Shown here piece by piece: positions 8,547 to 17,581 of a stretch of 64,000 nt of DNA. Positions within the stretch are counted from its first letter, which is position 1. Every line of letters starts with the position of its first letter. This stretch comes from Oscillospiraceae bacterium (lineage in GTDB: Bacteria > Bacillota > Clostridia > Oscillospirales > Ruminococcaceae): assembly GCA_017536625.1 (NCBI GenBank), contig JAFXGY010000031.1:1-64000 (forward strand), read 5' to 3'. The position numbers and the translations under genes are program-made. The notes beneath the pieces are model-generated. The model saw only the letters and a program-made list of their open reading frames with translations. It did not search any database and had not been told where the DNA came from.

Positions 8547-9236
8547 TTATTGAATTTTCCAAAATTTAAAGCCAAGATGGTCCGCGGAAATAAGTTTGAA
8601 CTCAATTCCCATATATTCTCCTTCATTCGCAAGGCTTCGGGAAGCTCCGTGAAGGTGTCCGTAAAAAACGCGCTTAACTCCATATTGTTTTAAAACGGAA
8701 ATGATATTCGGCACCATTTCGTTTGCATAAACCGGCGGATAATGAAGAAAAACAATTTTTTCCGCATCAGGGAATCTTTCCGCATCTTTAAGAGAAAGTT
8801 CAAGCCTTGCGGCTTCCCTTGCGGATATCTTAAGGTCATGCTGTTCGTTCGGCATAAAAACCCATCCCCTTGTTCCGCAAAGGGCAAGTCCTTCCGCAAG
8901 GACTGAATTATTATGGAGAATATCAATGGTCGTTATTCCGTTTTCTTTAAAAAATTTTTCTGCCTTTGCCCTTGTGCTCCACCAATAATCGTGGTTGCCT
9001 TTCATAACAAGTTTATGTCCGGGAAGGGCATCCACAAATTTGAAATCCGGCAAAGCTTCATCAAAACCAAGTCCCCAGGAAAAATCTCCGGGAATGACTA
9101 CGGTATCCTCCGGCTTAATCTGTTCTTTCCAGCTTGCTTCGATTTTGCTGACGTAATCCTTCCAGCCGAAAAAATTATCCATGGGTTTATCCGTTCCGAA
9201 GGAAAGATGCAGATCCGCCATTACCCAAACCGACAT
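8547..9236 (-). CDS. Calcineurin-like metallophosphoesterase
   Basis: A 229-residue soluble hydrolase. The metal-binding motifs of the calcineurin-like fold are all visible: 'MADLHLS' (D-x-H) at the N-terminus, 'GDFSWG' near 52, 'GNHDYWW' near 80, a histidine in 'FLHYPP' and 'YGHLHG' near 200. The phosphodiester or phosphomonoester substrate is not known. The start codon shares its A with the thrC stop (one-base overlap), so the gene is translationally linked to thrC and closes the ylqF-thrC series. Confidence 0.85.
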   Translation of the reverse strand: MSVWVMADLHLSFGTDKPMDNFFGWKDYVSKIEASWKEQIKPEDTVVIPGDFSWGLGFDEALPDFKFVDALPGHKLVMKGNHDYWWSTRAKAEKFFKENGITTIDILHNNSVLAEGLALCGTRGWVFMPNEQHDLKISAREAARLELSLKDAERFPDAEKIVFLHYPPVYANEMVPNIISVLKQYGVKRVFYGHLHGASRSLANEGEYMGIEFKLISADHLGFKFWKIQ

Positions 9237-10729
9237 CAGTTTTCACCTCCGACGGTGCTCAAAACAAAATCGGCCATCTCTTTCTTTTCGCATACTTTGG
9301 TAAATCTCGGTTCTTTTTTTGAAAGTTCACGGAGCTGCTTCGGCATCGGAAGACCGGAAAGTTTTTCAATTTCCTTTGCCGCATTGAAATCATTGCGGAA
9401 ATTCCTTCCGCTTATAGCTTTGAGCACGGCCCTTGGGAATTTATAGGGACTTGCCGTTGAAGCAATAATCGTTTTGGTGGTATCCCCTGTTCTTTCACGG
9501 TATTTTTCATAAACTTCCACGGCCACCGCGGTATGAGTATCGCAAAGATAGGAATATTCATCAAAGAGCGTTTTTATGCGGTTTCTTGCGCCTTTATCAT
9601 CTGTCCATCCGGCGGGGAAATTTTCCCGAAGATATGCGAGCATCTCATCGGTGATATAATATTCTCCGTGCTCATGAAGGGATTCCATCGCCGCCTTGAC
9701 GTACCAATCCTCTTTTCCGCAAAGCTCGAAAAGAAGCCTTTCAAGGTTGCTTGAAACAAGAATATCCATGGAAGGAGATTCCGTCATAAAGAAATAACGG
9801 TTGATGTTATAGCCACCCGTGCTCAAAAATTCCGTGAGCACGTTGTTGGCGTTTGATGCACAAATGAGCTTTCCGAAAGGAATTCCCATTTTCTTTGCGT
9901 AATGTGCCGCAAGAATATTTCCAAAGTTGCCGGTAGGCACGGTTACGTTTACTGTTTCGCCGTTTGCGATTTCACCGGATTCAACCAGATCGGCATAAGC
10001 AGAAACGTAATAAACCACCTGCGGAAGAAGTCTTCCGACATTTATGGAGTTTGCGCTGGAAAAGCGCTTTCCGTTTTCGGAAAGTTTTGCTCTTATTTTA
10101 TCATCGGTAAAAATCTCTTTGACTGCGGTCTGAGTATCGTCAAAATTGCCTTTGACTGCGCAGACGTTTACATTTTCACCCTGCTGTGTCTGCATCTGGA
10201 GCTGCTGAATTTTTGAAACACCGTTATCCGGATAGAAAACAATGATTTCTGTTCCCTTAACATCACGGAACCCTTCGAGTGCGGCTTTTCCCGTATCGCC
10301 GGAAGTTGCGGTGAGAATTACGGTTTTCTTTCCGTCGCCGGATTTTTCGGCGGATTTCACAAGAAAATGCGGAAGAATCTGCAAAGCCATGTCTTTGAAA
10401 GCGCAGGTTGGTCCATGCCAAAGTTCAAGCATATATTTATCTTCGCCGAGTTTTACGATTTCTGTAGGTTTTTCGCCTTCGAAATTTCCTTCATAAGCGT
10501 TTTTGGCGCATTCAAAAAGCTCTTCTTCCGAAAAATCGGTCATGAATTTTGCAAAAATACGCTTCGCTCTTTCGCAGTAACCGAGCTTTGAAAGTTCTAA
10601 TATCTCTTCGTTATCAATTTTCGGAAATTCCACCGGCACAAAAAGACCTCCGTCATCCGAAAGTCCTTTAAGAATTGTTTCTGCAGAATCAAGGCGAAGT
10701 TCCTTGTTCCTTGTGCTCTGATATTTCAA
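9236..10729 (-). CDS. thrC: Threonine synthase
   Basis: A 497-residue PLP enzyme converting O-phosphohomoserine to threonine. The PLP lysine is in 'CAFKDMALQ' near residue 108, the phosphate-binding loop is 'TATSGDTGKAAL', and the N-terminal 'DGGLFVP' is typical of the long, yeast-type form. The start at 10729 (TTG) gives the usual 'MKYQSTR' N-terminus and has GAGGTG six bases upstream; an ATG at 10756 would overlap the dipeptidase gene and include the ribosome site. No T-box or other leader is seen, and no other threonine genes are nearby. Confidence 0.95.
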   Translation of the reverse strand: MKYQSTRNKELRLDSAETILKGLSDDGGLFVPVEFPKIDNEEILELSKLGYCERAKRIFAKFMTDFSEEELFECAKNAYEGNFEGEKPTEIVKLGEDKYMLELWHGPTCAFKDMALQILPHFLVKSAEKSGDGKKTVILTATSGDTGKAALEGFRDVKGTEIIVFYPDNGVSKIQQLQMQTQQGENVNVCAVKGNFDDTQTAVKEIFTDDKIRAKLSENGKRFSSANSINVGRLLPQVVYYVSAYADLVESGEIANGETVNVTVPTGNFGNILAAHYAKKMGIPFGKLICASNANNVLTEFLSTGGYNINRYFFMTESPSMDILVSSNLERLLFELCGKEDWYVKAAMESLHEHGEYYITDEMLAYLRENFPAGWTDDKGARNRIKTLFDEYSYLCDTHTAVAVEVYEKYRERTGDTTKTIIASTASPYKFPRAVLKAISGRNFRNDFNAAKEIEKLSGLPMPKQLRELSKKEPRFTKVCEKKEMADFVLSTVGGEN

Positions 10730-10739
10730 TTTTTTCACC

Positions 10740-11666
10740 TCATATTCTACCCGCAAAAAAATTATAAGCGTTTTTCCAGAATATTTTATCGGCAGCTTCT
10801 CTGCCGAATTCTTTTCGTATCAAATCGTAAAGAATCGGGATATCATTTATCTTTCGGATTCTTTCAACAACGTCGCAGCCGTCATAATCGCTTCCCATGC
10901 AAATGGTGTTTTCTCCACCGAGCACGAGCATCCTTTCGATGTGCCTAACTATATCTGAAAGGCTTGCATCTTCCGGATCATCGTTCAAAAATGCTTTGTA
11001 AAAATTGATTCCAACTATGCCTTTTCTACGCACTATTTCTTTGAAATGCTCATCACAGAGGTTCCGGCGATTATTACAGACAGTACGAAGGTTGCTGTGG
11101 CTGGCAGCGAACGAACAGCTGACATTTTTGAGTACGTCATCAAAACCTGCATCCGAAAGATGGGAAACGTCGATAATCATTCCAAGGTGCTCCATCTCTT
11201 TGATTACTTCTATGCCGAAAGGTTTAAGTTTGAATCCCTGATCGGTTGAACCTTTTCCGATTTCGTTTTCACCGTTCCATGTAAGGGTCATCATGCGTAC
11301 CCCGTCTTTATAAAGCTGCTCCAGCCGTTGGATTTTTCCGCCGAGAACCCTTCCACCTTCGACGGTAAGAATTGCCGCGGTTTTTCCTTCTGCGGTTATG
11401 CGGTTTATTTCGCAGGCATTTTTTGCCTGCTCAAAATACTGCGGAAATTCATTAAGCTGGTTTTCGAAAAAATGCTTCGCCATGGTATAGTAATTGAAAG
11501 CGTCCTCTCCGGAGATAACATCCGGACAAAATATCGCGAAGCATTGACAATGTTTTCCGATTTCACCGGTTACGGGAAAGGAAATATCAAGATATCCGCA
11601 ATCCAGGCCGCAGCTTTGGTGCATTGCGGTTGTCAGGGTATCGCAGTGAAGGTCAAAAAAATCCAT
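10740..11666 (-). CDS. Membrane dipeptidase (peptidase family M19)
   Basis: A 308-residue zinc dipeptidase of the renal dipeptidase family. The first zinc motif 'DLHCDT' is at residues 4-9, the bridging glutamate lies in 'LTVEGG', and further ligands in 'IDVSHLSD' and 'ASHSN'. No signal peptide is seen, so a cytoplasmic dipeptidase is likely. The start at 11666 has GGAGG six bases upstream; it overlaps the end of yraN by 14 bp, and an ATG at 11690 would include that ribosome site. thrC follows within 10 bp. Confidence 0.92.
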   Translation of the reverse strand: MDFFDLHCDTLTTAMHQSCGLDCGYLDISFPVTGEIGKHCQCFAIFCPDVISGEDAFNYYTMAKHFFENQLNEFPQYFEQAKNACEINRITAEGKTAAILTVEGGRVLGGKIQRLEQLYKDGVRMMTLTWNGENEIGKGSTDQGFKLKPFGIEVIKEMEHLGMIIDVSHLSDAGFDDVLKNVSCSFAASHSNLRTVCNNRRNLCDEHFKEIVRRKGIVGINFYKAFLNDDPEDASLSDIVRHIERMLVLGGENTICMGSDYDGCDVVERIRKINDIPILYDLIRKEFGREAADKIFWKNAYNFFAGRI

Positions 11667-12042
11667 GAACAGCCTCCGTTCCGAAAGCATTTTTTATGTG
11701 GGCGAATTTTTTGATTTCAAGATCGTATTTTCCGTATATGATTTCAAAAACATCAAATCGAGGCTGACCGTTAAGCCCTTTTTGGAGCTTGTAAAGCATT
11801 GCGGCTTTACAGATTTTTTGGCGTTTTGAACGGGTTACAGCCTCTCTCGGTGCATACATACAGTCATCTGCACGGGATTTTACTTCGATAAAAGCTATGT
11901 ATTTTCCGTCGCGGGCAATAATATCTATTTCACCGAGCCTGGTATTGAAATTGCGCTCGATGATTTCATATCCTTTGCCTTCAAGATATTCCGCTGCAAA
12001 ATCTTCGCCCATGTTTCCGCGGCGTCTTTTTTCGGTAATCAA
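11653..12042 (-). CDS. yraN: YraN family endonuclease-like protein (UPF0102)
   Basis: A 129-residue member of the YraN/UPF0102 family, which has a Holliday-junction-resolvase/restriction-endonuclease-like fold. The core 'GEIDIIARD' plus 'FIEVKSR' gives the conserved D...E-x-K residues; the biochemical role is unknown. The start is TTG with GAGGGTG upstream. It follows rnhB by 10 bp, as in many Firmicutes, and overlaps the dipeptidase start. Confidence 0.9.
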   Translation of the reverse strand: MITEKRRRGNMGEDFAAEYLEGKGYEIIERNFNTRLGEIDIIARDGKYIAFIEVKSRADDCMYAPREAVTRSKRQKICKAAMLYKLQKGLNGQPRFDVFEIIYGKYDLEIKKFAHIKNAFGTEAVHGFF

Positions 12043-12052
12043 AAAATCACCC

Positions 12053-12655
12053 TCAGTGCATTTTTTTAAGAAATGTCAGTCTGTGAATTTCGCTCGGACC
12101 GAACTCCCTTAATTTTTCATAGTGGAGTTTTGTTCCGTAGCCTTTATGTTTTGCAAAGCAATATTCGGGATATTTTTTATCCATTTCGAGCATGAATCTG
12201 TCCCTGCTAACTTTTGCAAGAATGGAAGCAGCGGCAATGCTTGCGGAAGTGGCATCGCCTTTTATAACATATTCGGTCGGAACTTCCATATTTTCCGGAA
12301 TACGGTTTCCGTCAATAAAAACCGCTTCGGGTTTTTTGCTGAGATTTTCAACCGCGCTTTTCATAGCGAGCATGGTTGCTTTGAGTATATTGATTTCATC
12401 AATGGTTTTATGGTCAACATAAATAATTGAATAAGCGACTGCGTGCTCAGTTATTTCATCAAAAAGCAAATCGCGTTTTTTCTCGCTGAGTTTTTTGCTG
12501 TCGTTAAGACCTTCGATCTCATAATCTTCCGGAAGAATAACAGCTGCGGCAAAAACAGGTCCTGCCAAAGGACCTCTCCCCGCTTCATCAACTCCGCAGA
12601 TATAGCGGATTCCAAGTTCCGCACGTTTTGCGTGCTCAAATTCATATAAGCTCAT
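12053..12655 (-). CDS. rnhB: Ribonuclease HII
   Basis: A 200-residue enzyme that removes ribonucleotides from DNA and RNA-DNA hybrids. The signature 'GVDEAGRGPLAGPV' gives catalytic D23 and E24; another acidic ligand lies in 'VFIDGNRIP' and the C-terminal part has 'HKGYGT'. The start at 12655 is chosen because GGAGAG is well spaced and it gives a normal N-terminus; it overlaps ylqF by 14 bp. A longer in-frame ATG at 12703 would overlap ylqF by 62 bp. Confidence 0.95.
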   Translation of the reverse strand: MSLYEFEHAKRAELGIRYICGVDEAGRGPLAGPVFAAAVILPEDYEIEGLNDSKKLSEKKRDLLFDEITEHAVAYSIIYVDHKTIDEINILKATMLAMKSAVENLSKKPEAVFIDGNRIPENMEVPTEYVIKGDATSASIAAASILAKVSRDRFMLEMDKKYPEYCFAKHKGYGTKLHYEKLREFGPSEIHRLTFLKKMH

Positions 12656-13514
12656 TGGGTCTCTCCAAAGTGATTCTTCCGATTTTTCCTCCGCGGAATT
12701 CATCGAGGAGCATAGCCGCGGCTCTTTCGGTATTGACTTCTCCGCCGGAAATTTTCATACCTCGTTTTGCGCCGATGAGTTCAAGAAGATCGTAAGGTTC
12801 GATATCTGCTGTTTCTTCATCGGTAAGTTTATATCTTTCGCAAAGAAGTTTGTGGTTTTCGTGATTAAGCGTATCCGCAAGGCGCATGGCAAGAGTTTCG
12901 ATATCAAGAATATCGTCTTTTACCGCACCGGTGAAAGCAAGATGCTCACCAACGGTTTTATCCTCAAATTTAGGCCAAAGAACACCGGGCATATCGAGCA
13001 TATCAATGCCTTTATCAAGGGTTACCCATTGTTTTCCGCGGGTAACGCCGGGTCTGTCTTCGACTTTTGCGCGTTTTCCGCCGGCGATGCGGTTTATAAA
13101 AGAAGATTTTCCCACGTTCGGAATACCGACGATCATCATTCTGATGGGTTTACCTTCCATGCCTTTTCTTGCGCGTTTTTCAAGTTCGTTTTTAAGAACC
13201 TCGCGTACAACAGGTGCAAGCTTATTAAGTCCTCTGCCGCTGCGGCAATCGGTCGCAATGGCACGGATTCCTTTTTCTTTATAATATTCGATCCATTCCT
13301 GAGTTATGGCTTCATCGGCCATATCACATTTATTGAGGATAACAACCCTCGGTTTTCCGCCAACAAGGCTTTTCATTTCCGGGTTTCGGCTGGAAAAAGG
13401 TACTCTTGCATCTGTAATTTCAACAACAACATCAACAAGAGGAAGATTCGCTTTCATCAAGCGGCGGGTTTTCGCCATATGGCCGGGAAACCACTGGATA
13501 TCTACCTGTTCCAT
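12642..13514 (-). CDS. ylqF: Ribosome biogenesis GTPase YlqF/RbgA
   Basis: A 290-residue circularly permuted GTPase required for 50S maturation. Motifs occur in the permuted order: G4 'NKCD' near residue 60 precedes G1 'GIPNVGKSS' near 130 and G3 'DMPGVLWP' near 175. The N-terminal 'IQWFPGHMAK' is diagnostic. A ribosome site AAGGAGG lies about 12 bp upstream. It is separated from rplS by a terminator but keeps the conserved rplS-ylqF-rnhB order. Confidence 0.96.
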   Translation of the reverse strand: MEQVDIQWFPGHMAKTRRLMKANLPLVDVVVEITDARVPFSSRNPEMKSLVGGKPRVVILNKCDMADEAITQEWIEYYKEKGIRAIATDCRSGRGLNKLAPVVREVLKNELEKRARKGMEGKPIRMMIVGIPNVGKSSFINRIAGGKRAKVEDRPGVTRGKQWVTLDKGIDMLDMPGVLWPKFEDKTVGEHLAFTGAVKDDILDIETLAMRLADTLNHENHKLLCERYKLTDEETADIEPYDLLELIGAKRGMKISGGEVNTERAAAMLLDEFRGGKIGRITLERPNELI

Positions 13515-13585
13515 AGGGCAAAATCGCCTCCTTTCAAATTCATCATAAAATTACTCTATTATATATTATACTACATTTTCGAATG

Positions 13586-13619
13586 AAAAAAAAGACTCCC
13601 CCGCCAAAGACGAGGGAGT
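13586..13619 (-). terminator. Intrinsic terminator after rplS
   Basis: A 9-bp stem with one G-U pair (13595-13603 with 13611-13619) is followed on minus by an eight-T run (A tract 13586-13593). Confidence 0.85.
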
Positions 13620-13637
13620 TTTTTCGCAAATAACAAA

Positions 13638-13979
13638 TTAACGGACCTGTTTAACTTTAGCTGCTTTACCGACTCTGTTACGGAGATAGTAGAGTTTAGC
13701 TCTTCTTACACGACCATGACGTACGAGTTCAACTTTCTCGATCATCGGGCTGTGGATCGGGAAAACTCTTTCAATGCCGCAGCCGTGTGCAACACGACGA
13801 ACAGTGAAAGATTCAGAAATGCCACCATGCTGTTTAGCAATTACAGCACCTTCGAAAATCTGGGTTCTGTAGTGGTCGCCTTCTTTGATTTTGCAGTATA
13901 CCTTAACGGTATCACCGATTGCAACTTCGGGTTTGTCAGCTCTCAGGCAGTCCTGGGAAATAAGTTTAAGTGCATCCAT
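13638..13979 (-). CDS. rplS: 50S ribosomal protein L19
   Basis: A 113-residue protein at the interface of the large and small ribosomal subunits. The conserved '[14 protein letters not shown]', 'SFTVRR' and 'RRAKLYYLR' segments and the length are standard. It has its own promoter and a ~120-nt structured leader upstream and a terminator downstream, so its expression is set separately from ylqF. Confidence 0.97.
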   Translation of the reverse strand: MDALKLISQDCLRADKPEVAIGDTVKVYCKIKEGDHYRTQIFEGAVIAKQHGGISESFTVRRVAHGCGIERVFPIHSPMIEKVELVRHGRVRRAKLYYLRNRVGKAAKVKQVR

Positions 13980-13991
13980 TTTAAATATCCT

Positions 13992-14116
13992 CCTTATTAT
14001 TTTTCAGACATTCATACTCAATGGATACCATTGACAGAGGACTGTCCGCCCGGCATATTTTTTTGCCGTTCATGTCGCCGGGAATGCGACAGCGCCGTTT
14101 AGGCATACTAAACAGC
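13992..14116 (-). promoter_or_regulatory. Structured 5' leader of rplS, candidate L19 leader
   Basis: The ~120-nt untranslated region contains three hairpins: a 6-bp stem 14049-14054 with 14077-14082 (CCCGGC/GCCGGG), a 5-bp stem 14033-14037 with 14042-14046, and a 6-bp stem 14019-14024 with 14028-14033. Firmicutes rplS genes are known to carry an autoregulatory L19 leader; position fits, but I cannot match the covariance model by eye. Confidence 0.5.
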
Positions 14117-14122
14117 CTTATT

Positions 14123-14151
14123 ATAATACCACAATAAAAATATAATTGCAA
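14123..14151 (-). promoter_or_regulatory. Sigma-A-type promoter of rplS
   Basis: On minus, TTGCAA (14146-14151) and TATTAT (14123-14128) are separated by 17 bp. Confidence 0.7.
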
Positions 14152-14168
14152 GTATTATTTTCAGAAAA

Positions 14169-14846
14169 TCAGCGGAATTTTTCCATTTTTTCGTTATATA
14201 CAGCCGTTCTGCGGACTTTTATATCCTCAGGACGGAAACCGGAAAAGACTTTGAACGCTTCAAAAACAAGATCCGGGTTGATATTAAGTTCAACACCCGA
14301 AGCAAGACGAGCGCGCAATGAATATCTTCCGTCTTTGAATTCAAGTTTGGAAAGTTTTATATGAGGACGGATATTAATTTCCTTTTCGCCGCTTTTGGTC
14401 TTTTTGATAACCGGAACCTCTTCCCTGTCAAAACATCTGTACCAATCGGCAAGAAGCTGTTCGGTATCTTTTTCTTCTGCAGAAAAAGAAATTTCGTAAT
14501 CTGCCCAGCGGATTTTTTTTGCGTCCATTTTCGGTTTGCAGGCTGCGATAGCTTTGAATCCAACCGGAAGAACTGCGTTTATTCTTCTTACAATTTCCTC
14601 GTAAGGCATCGGGGCAATCAAACGAAAATCAACGCTTTCCGCAACGCTTTCATAACCGAGAGAAAGCGGCAGAGCGAAAGTGAGATAAAGATGGGGATGA
14701 TATCCTTCCGTGTACCAGAAATCGATTTTGGAGCGTTTGAGGGCACGCTGGAAAGCACGCATTACGTCAAGATGGGAAATATATTTTGCGCTGCCGGTTT
14801 TGGTATAAAAAAGTCTTATATCAATGAAATCAATCATATCATTCAA
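14169..14846 (-). CDS. TIGR03936/DUF2344 family radical SAM-associated protein
   Basis: A 225-residue protein of the family always found next to, or fused with, the large radical SAM protein encoded just upstream here. The N-terminal 'FYTKTGSAKYISHLDVMRAFQRAL' region (shown in part) and 'YTEGYHPHLYLTFALPLS' are typical. The function is unknown; a tRNA- or ribosome-related modification has been suggested from context in this family. The start is TTG at 14846 with GGGAGG eight bases upstream, overlapping the radical SAM stop by 8 bp; an ATG at 14837 is possible but poorly spaced. Confidence 0.85.
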   Translation of the reverse strand: MNDMIDFIDIRLFYTKTGSAKYISHLDVMRAFQRALKRSKIDFWYTEGYHPHLYLTFALPLSLGYESVAESVDFRLIAPMPYEEIVRRINAVLPVGFKAIAACKPKMDAKKIRWADYEISFSAEEKDTEQLLADWYRCFDREEVPVIKKTKSGEKEINIRPHIKLSKLEFKDGRYSLRARLASGVELNINPDLVFEAFKVFSGFRPEDIKVRRTAVYNEKMEKFR

Positions 14847-16674
14847 AGCAAGCGCCTCCCTTCAGACAGTTTGCTCCGCAGCCGCTGCATTTAAGTCTGC
14901 AGTTGGGAGTAGTTACGCTTTCGTGAGCTTTTTTATTTTCGTTGATGATGAATTTTTTGCTTACGGCGTAATCAAAAATATCCCAGGGCATGATTTCGTC
15001 ATAACTTCTGGTTCTGTTGGCATAAAATTCGGGTTCAACACCACATTCGGCGAAGGATTCCATCCATACGTCAAATTTAAAATGCTCGTCCCAGCTGTCA
15101 AGGTTACAGCCTTTACGCCACGCAGTTTCGATTACTTTGCCGATTTTTCTGTCGCCGCGGGCAAGAACCGCTTCAAGGTAAGAAGTTTCAGCGTCGTGCC
15201 AGTCAAGATTAATCTTCCTGCTATGAAGAGCACTGCGCATGACTTCCTGTTTTCTGTGAAGTTCTTCCCTGCTGTTCTGAGGTTCAAACTGGAACGGAGT
15301 GAACGGCTTCGGAACAAAGCTTGCTACACTGCAGGTTACCTGAACGCCTTTACCCTTCGGCTTATTAGGAAGGCTATAGAAAAGGTTTACAACACGCTGT
15401 GCGGTTTCAACAATTCCTCTGACGTCGTCATCGGTTTCCGTGGGAAGACCGATCATAAAATAAAGCTTGACAGCCGTATAGCCGCCTTCAAAAGCGGTCC
15501 GGCAGGTTGCCATAATTTCTTCTTCGGTAACGTTTTTATTTATAACGTCGCGCATTCTTTGGGTTCCTGCTTCCGGAGCAAAAGTAAGACCGCTTTTGCG
15601 GACTTTGCTTATTTTTTTAAGGAGGCTTTCACTGAAATTATCGACTCGAAGAGAAGGAACGGCGAGATTTACGTGTTCCTTCGGTGTCCATTCAAGAAGA
15701 TCATCAAGCAAAGGTTCAAGCTCGCTGTAATCGCTGGTGCTCAGTGAAGTGAGCGAAAGTTCTTCATATCCGGTGCTGTCGCAAAGATTATGAGCATCTT
15801 TGCAAAGGGTGTCGAAATGTTTTTCGCGAACAGGACGATAAATAAAACCTGCCTGGCAGAAGCGGCATCCGCGGATGCATCCGCGCATAAGTTCAAGCTG
15901 GCTTCTGTCATGAACAATATCGATGAACGGAACGACGAATTTATCCGGATAAAAAACACTGTCAAGATCTTTGATAATGCGTTTTGTTATGGGAAGAGAT
16001 GCGGTTTCTTTCGCAATGAACTCTTTCACTGTACCGTCATCGTTATAAATAACATCAATAAGAGAAGGAACATAAACTCCGGGGATTTTTGCGGCTTCGC
16101 AAAGATACTGTTTTTTGCTCCAGCCTTCCTTTTTCGCGGTTTTATAAAGATTTACCACTTCCGGAAGAACCTCTTCCCCTTCACCGGGCATGAAAAGATC
16201 GATAAAATCTGCAATGGGTTCCGGGTTGCAGGAACATGGACCACCTGCTACAACAAGGTTTTTAAGTTCATGCCTGTCCTCTGCACGAACAGGAATTCCC
16301 GCAAGATCAAGCATATTGAGGATTCCGGTATAGGAAAGCTCATACTGAAGAGTAAAACCGATCATATCGAAATCACCGACAGAATCGCGGCTTTCGAGCG
16401 CAAAAAGCGGAAGGTTTCTTTCCCGAAGGATTTTTTCCATATCCGTATCCGGGGCAAAAACTCTTTCGCACCAGACCTCCGGGTCATTATTAAGAAGGCT
16501 GTAAAGAATTTTCATTCCGAGATGGCTCATGCCAACTTCATAAAGATCCGGAAAGCAGAAAGCAAATCTTACGGAAACGTCATTTTTATTTTTGACAACG
16601 CTGTTAAGTTCTCCGCCGCAGTATCTTGCGGGTTTTTGAACAAGACTGAGTATATTTTCAGGAATTGCAGCCAA
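14839..16674 (-). CDS. TIGR03960 family B12-binding-domain radical SAM protein
   Basis: A 611-residue radical SAM enzyme. The N-terminal part resembles a B12-binding-like domain, and the Fe4S4 site is 'RGCIRGCRFCQAG' (C-x3-C-x2-C) near residue 275. Toward the C-terminus 'LKCSGCGANCLKGG' adds a cysteine cluster that may hold a second iron-sulfur centre. The reaction is not established. The start at 16674 is TTG ('MAAIPENI') with AAAGGGGG six bases upstream; a GTG at 16692 overlaps this site. It forms a two-gene unit with the DUF2344 gene and has its own promoter. Confidence 0.9.
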   Translation of the reverse strand: MAAIPENILSLVQKPARYCGGELNSVVKNKNDVSVRFAFCFPDLYEVGMSHLGMKILYSLLNNDPEVWCERVFAPDTDMEKILRERNLPLFALESRDSVGDFDMIGFTLQYELSYTGILNMLDLAGIPVRAEDRHELKNLVVAGGPCSCNPEPIADFIDLFMPGEGEEVLPEVVNLYKTAKKEGWSKKQYLCEAAKIPGVYVPSLIDVIYNDDGTVKEFIAKETASLPITKRIIKDLDSVFYPDKFVVPFIDIVHDRSQLELMRGCIRGCRFCQAGFIYRPVREKHFDTLCKDAHNLCDSTGYEELSLTSLSTSDYSELEPLLDDLLEWTPKEHVNLAVPSLRVDNFSESLLKKISKVRKSGLTFAPEAGTQRMRDVINKNVTEEEIMATCRTAFEGGYTAVKLYFMIGLPTETDDDVRGIVETAQRVVNLFYSLPNKPKGKGVQVTCSVASFVPKPFTPFQFEPQNSREELHRKQEVMRSALHSRKINLDWHDAETSYLEAVLARGDRKIGKVIETAWRKGCNLDSWDEHFKFDVWMESFAECGVEPEFYANRTRSYDEIMPWDIFDYAVSKKFIINENKKAHESVTTPNCRLKCSGCGANCLKGGACFE

Positions 16675-16701
16675 GGCTATTCCCCCTTTCACAATTTATT
16701 T

Positions 16702-16731
16702 ATTATAACATAATATCAAAGAGTTTTTCAA
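16702..16731 (-). promoter_or_regulatory. Sigma-A-type promoter of the radical SAM pair
   Basis: On minus, TTGAAA (16726-16731) and TATAAT (16702-16707) are separated by 18 bp. Confidence 0.65.
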
Positions 16732-16790
16732 TAGCAAAACCGTTTCAGGCGCATAAAACAAGCATTTTTGCAATGTTTACCAAGCGTTGA

Positions 16791-16819
16791 TTTACAAAAT
16801 CAGAATGCTGTGCTAAACT
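16791..16819 (+). promoter_or_regulatory. Probable promoter of the HTH membrane gene
   Basis: TTTACA (16791-16796) and TAAACT (16814-16819) are separated by 17 bp, 28 bp before the start codon. Confidence 0.55.
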
Positions 16820-16846
16820 CGAATCAGTAAAAGGAGGCGATTATTC

Positions 16847-17554
16847 TTGGACTGCATAAAAACCGGAAATCTTATTAAGGAGAGGAGAACGGAAAAAGGA
16901 CTTACTCAAAAAGAATTGGCGGAAAAACTGAACGTTTCCACTGCCGCAGTTTCAAAATGGGAAAACGGAAAAGGCTTTCCGGATATTTCAATACTTGAAT
17001 CGCTGAGCAACGAACTTGATATTTCCATAACGGAACTTATCAAGGGCGAACGAAACAGCAACACCGATAGCAGTGATACTTTGGCAAAGGATATTATAGA
17101 AATTTCAAAAAATGAAATAAAATATGAACGTACCCGTCAGATTTTTATAATTTCTGCCTTTGTTCTTGCGGTAATTCTTGTAAATGCATTTGTAATATAC
17201 GATATGATTTCCGGATATCAAAGAAACAACGTTTTTTCTTTGGGAACACCAAGTCTTATTGGCCTTTTCATGTTCCTTTTCGGCGGAAACGCCATTGTTT
17301 TCGCCTTATTTAATCTGATCATGGGAAATAAATTATCTGTAATCAAATCAATGCAAATTGGACTTTTCAGCGAAGCCTGCTGCATTGCTTCAATCTGGAT
17401 GGGAAGCGTTTATACCGATTATAAAGTTTCTATCGGAGATATTTCTGCTGTTCTTGATACCGCTAATGTAATTGAACTTGAGTCAAGAATGCTTTTTTTC
17501 ATAACGGTTTTGATTAATACCTTTGCATATTGGCGAATTAAAAATAAAACATAA
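16847..17554 (+). CDS. XRE-family HTH regulator with membrane domain
   Basis: A 235-residue protein with a Cro/C1 helix-turn-helix in residues 1-65 ('LTQKELAEKLNVSTAAVSKW'), a short charged linker, and four hydrophobic segments near residues 102-122, 135-157, 163-185 and 212-230. It is probably a membrane-anchored transcription regulator; the signal is unknown. The start is TTG with AAAGGAGG upstream (16830-16837). It is monocistronic, flanked by a promoter and a bidirectional terminator. It belongs to the same general class as the genes at 35349, 36025, 41328 and 55539. Confidence 0.85.
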   Translation: MDCIKTGNLIKERRTEKGLTQKELAEKLNVSTAAVSKWENGKGFPDISILESLSNELDISITELIKGERNSNTDSSDTLAKDIIEISKNEIKYERTRQIFIISAFVLAVILVNAFVIYDMISGYQRNNVFSLGTPSLIGLFMFLFGGNAIVFALFNLIMGNKLSVIKSMQIGLFSEACCIASIWMGSVYTDYKVSIGDISAVLDTANVIELESRMLFFITVLINTFAYWRIKNKT

Positions 17555-17556
17555 AA

Positions 17557-17581
17557 AATGCCGCCTTTATAGGGCGGCATT
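17557..17581. terminator. Bidirectional terminator
   Basis: A 9-bp perfect stem (17557-17565 with 17573-17581, AATGCCGCC) with flanking A and T runs ends the HTH gene on plus and overlaps the stop codon of the M50 peptidase gene on minus. Confidence 0.85.

Noticed and set aside
10730..10760. A T-box or other leader for thrC.
   Set aside because: thrC lies 10 bp after the dipeptidase gene, leaving no room for a leader.
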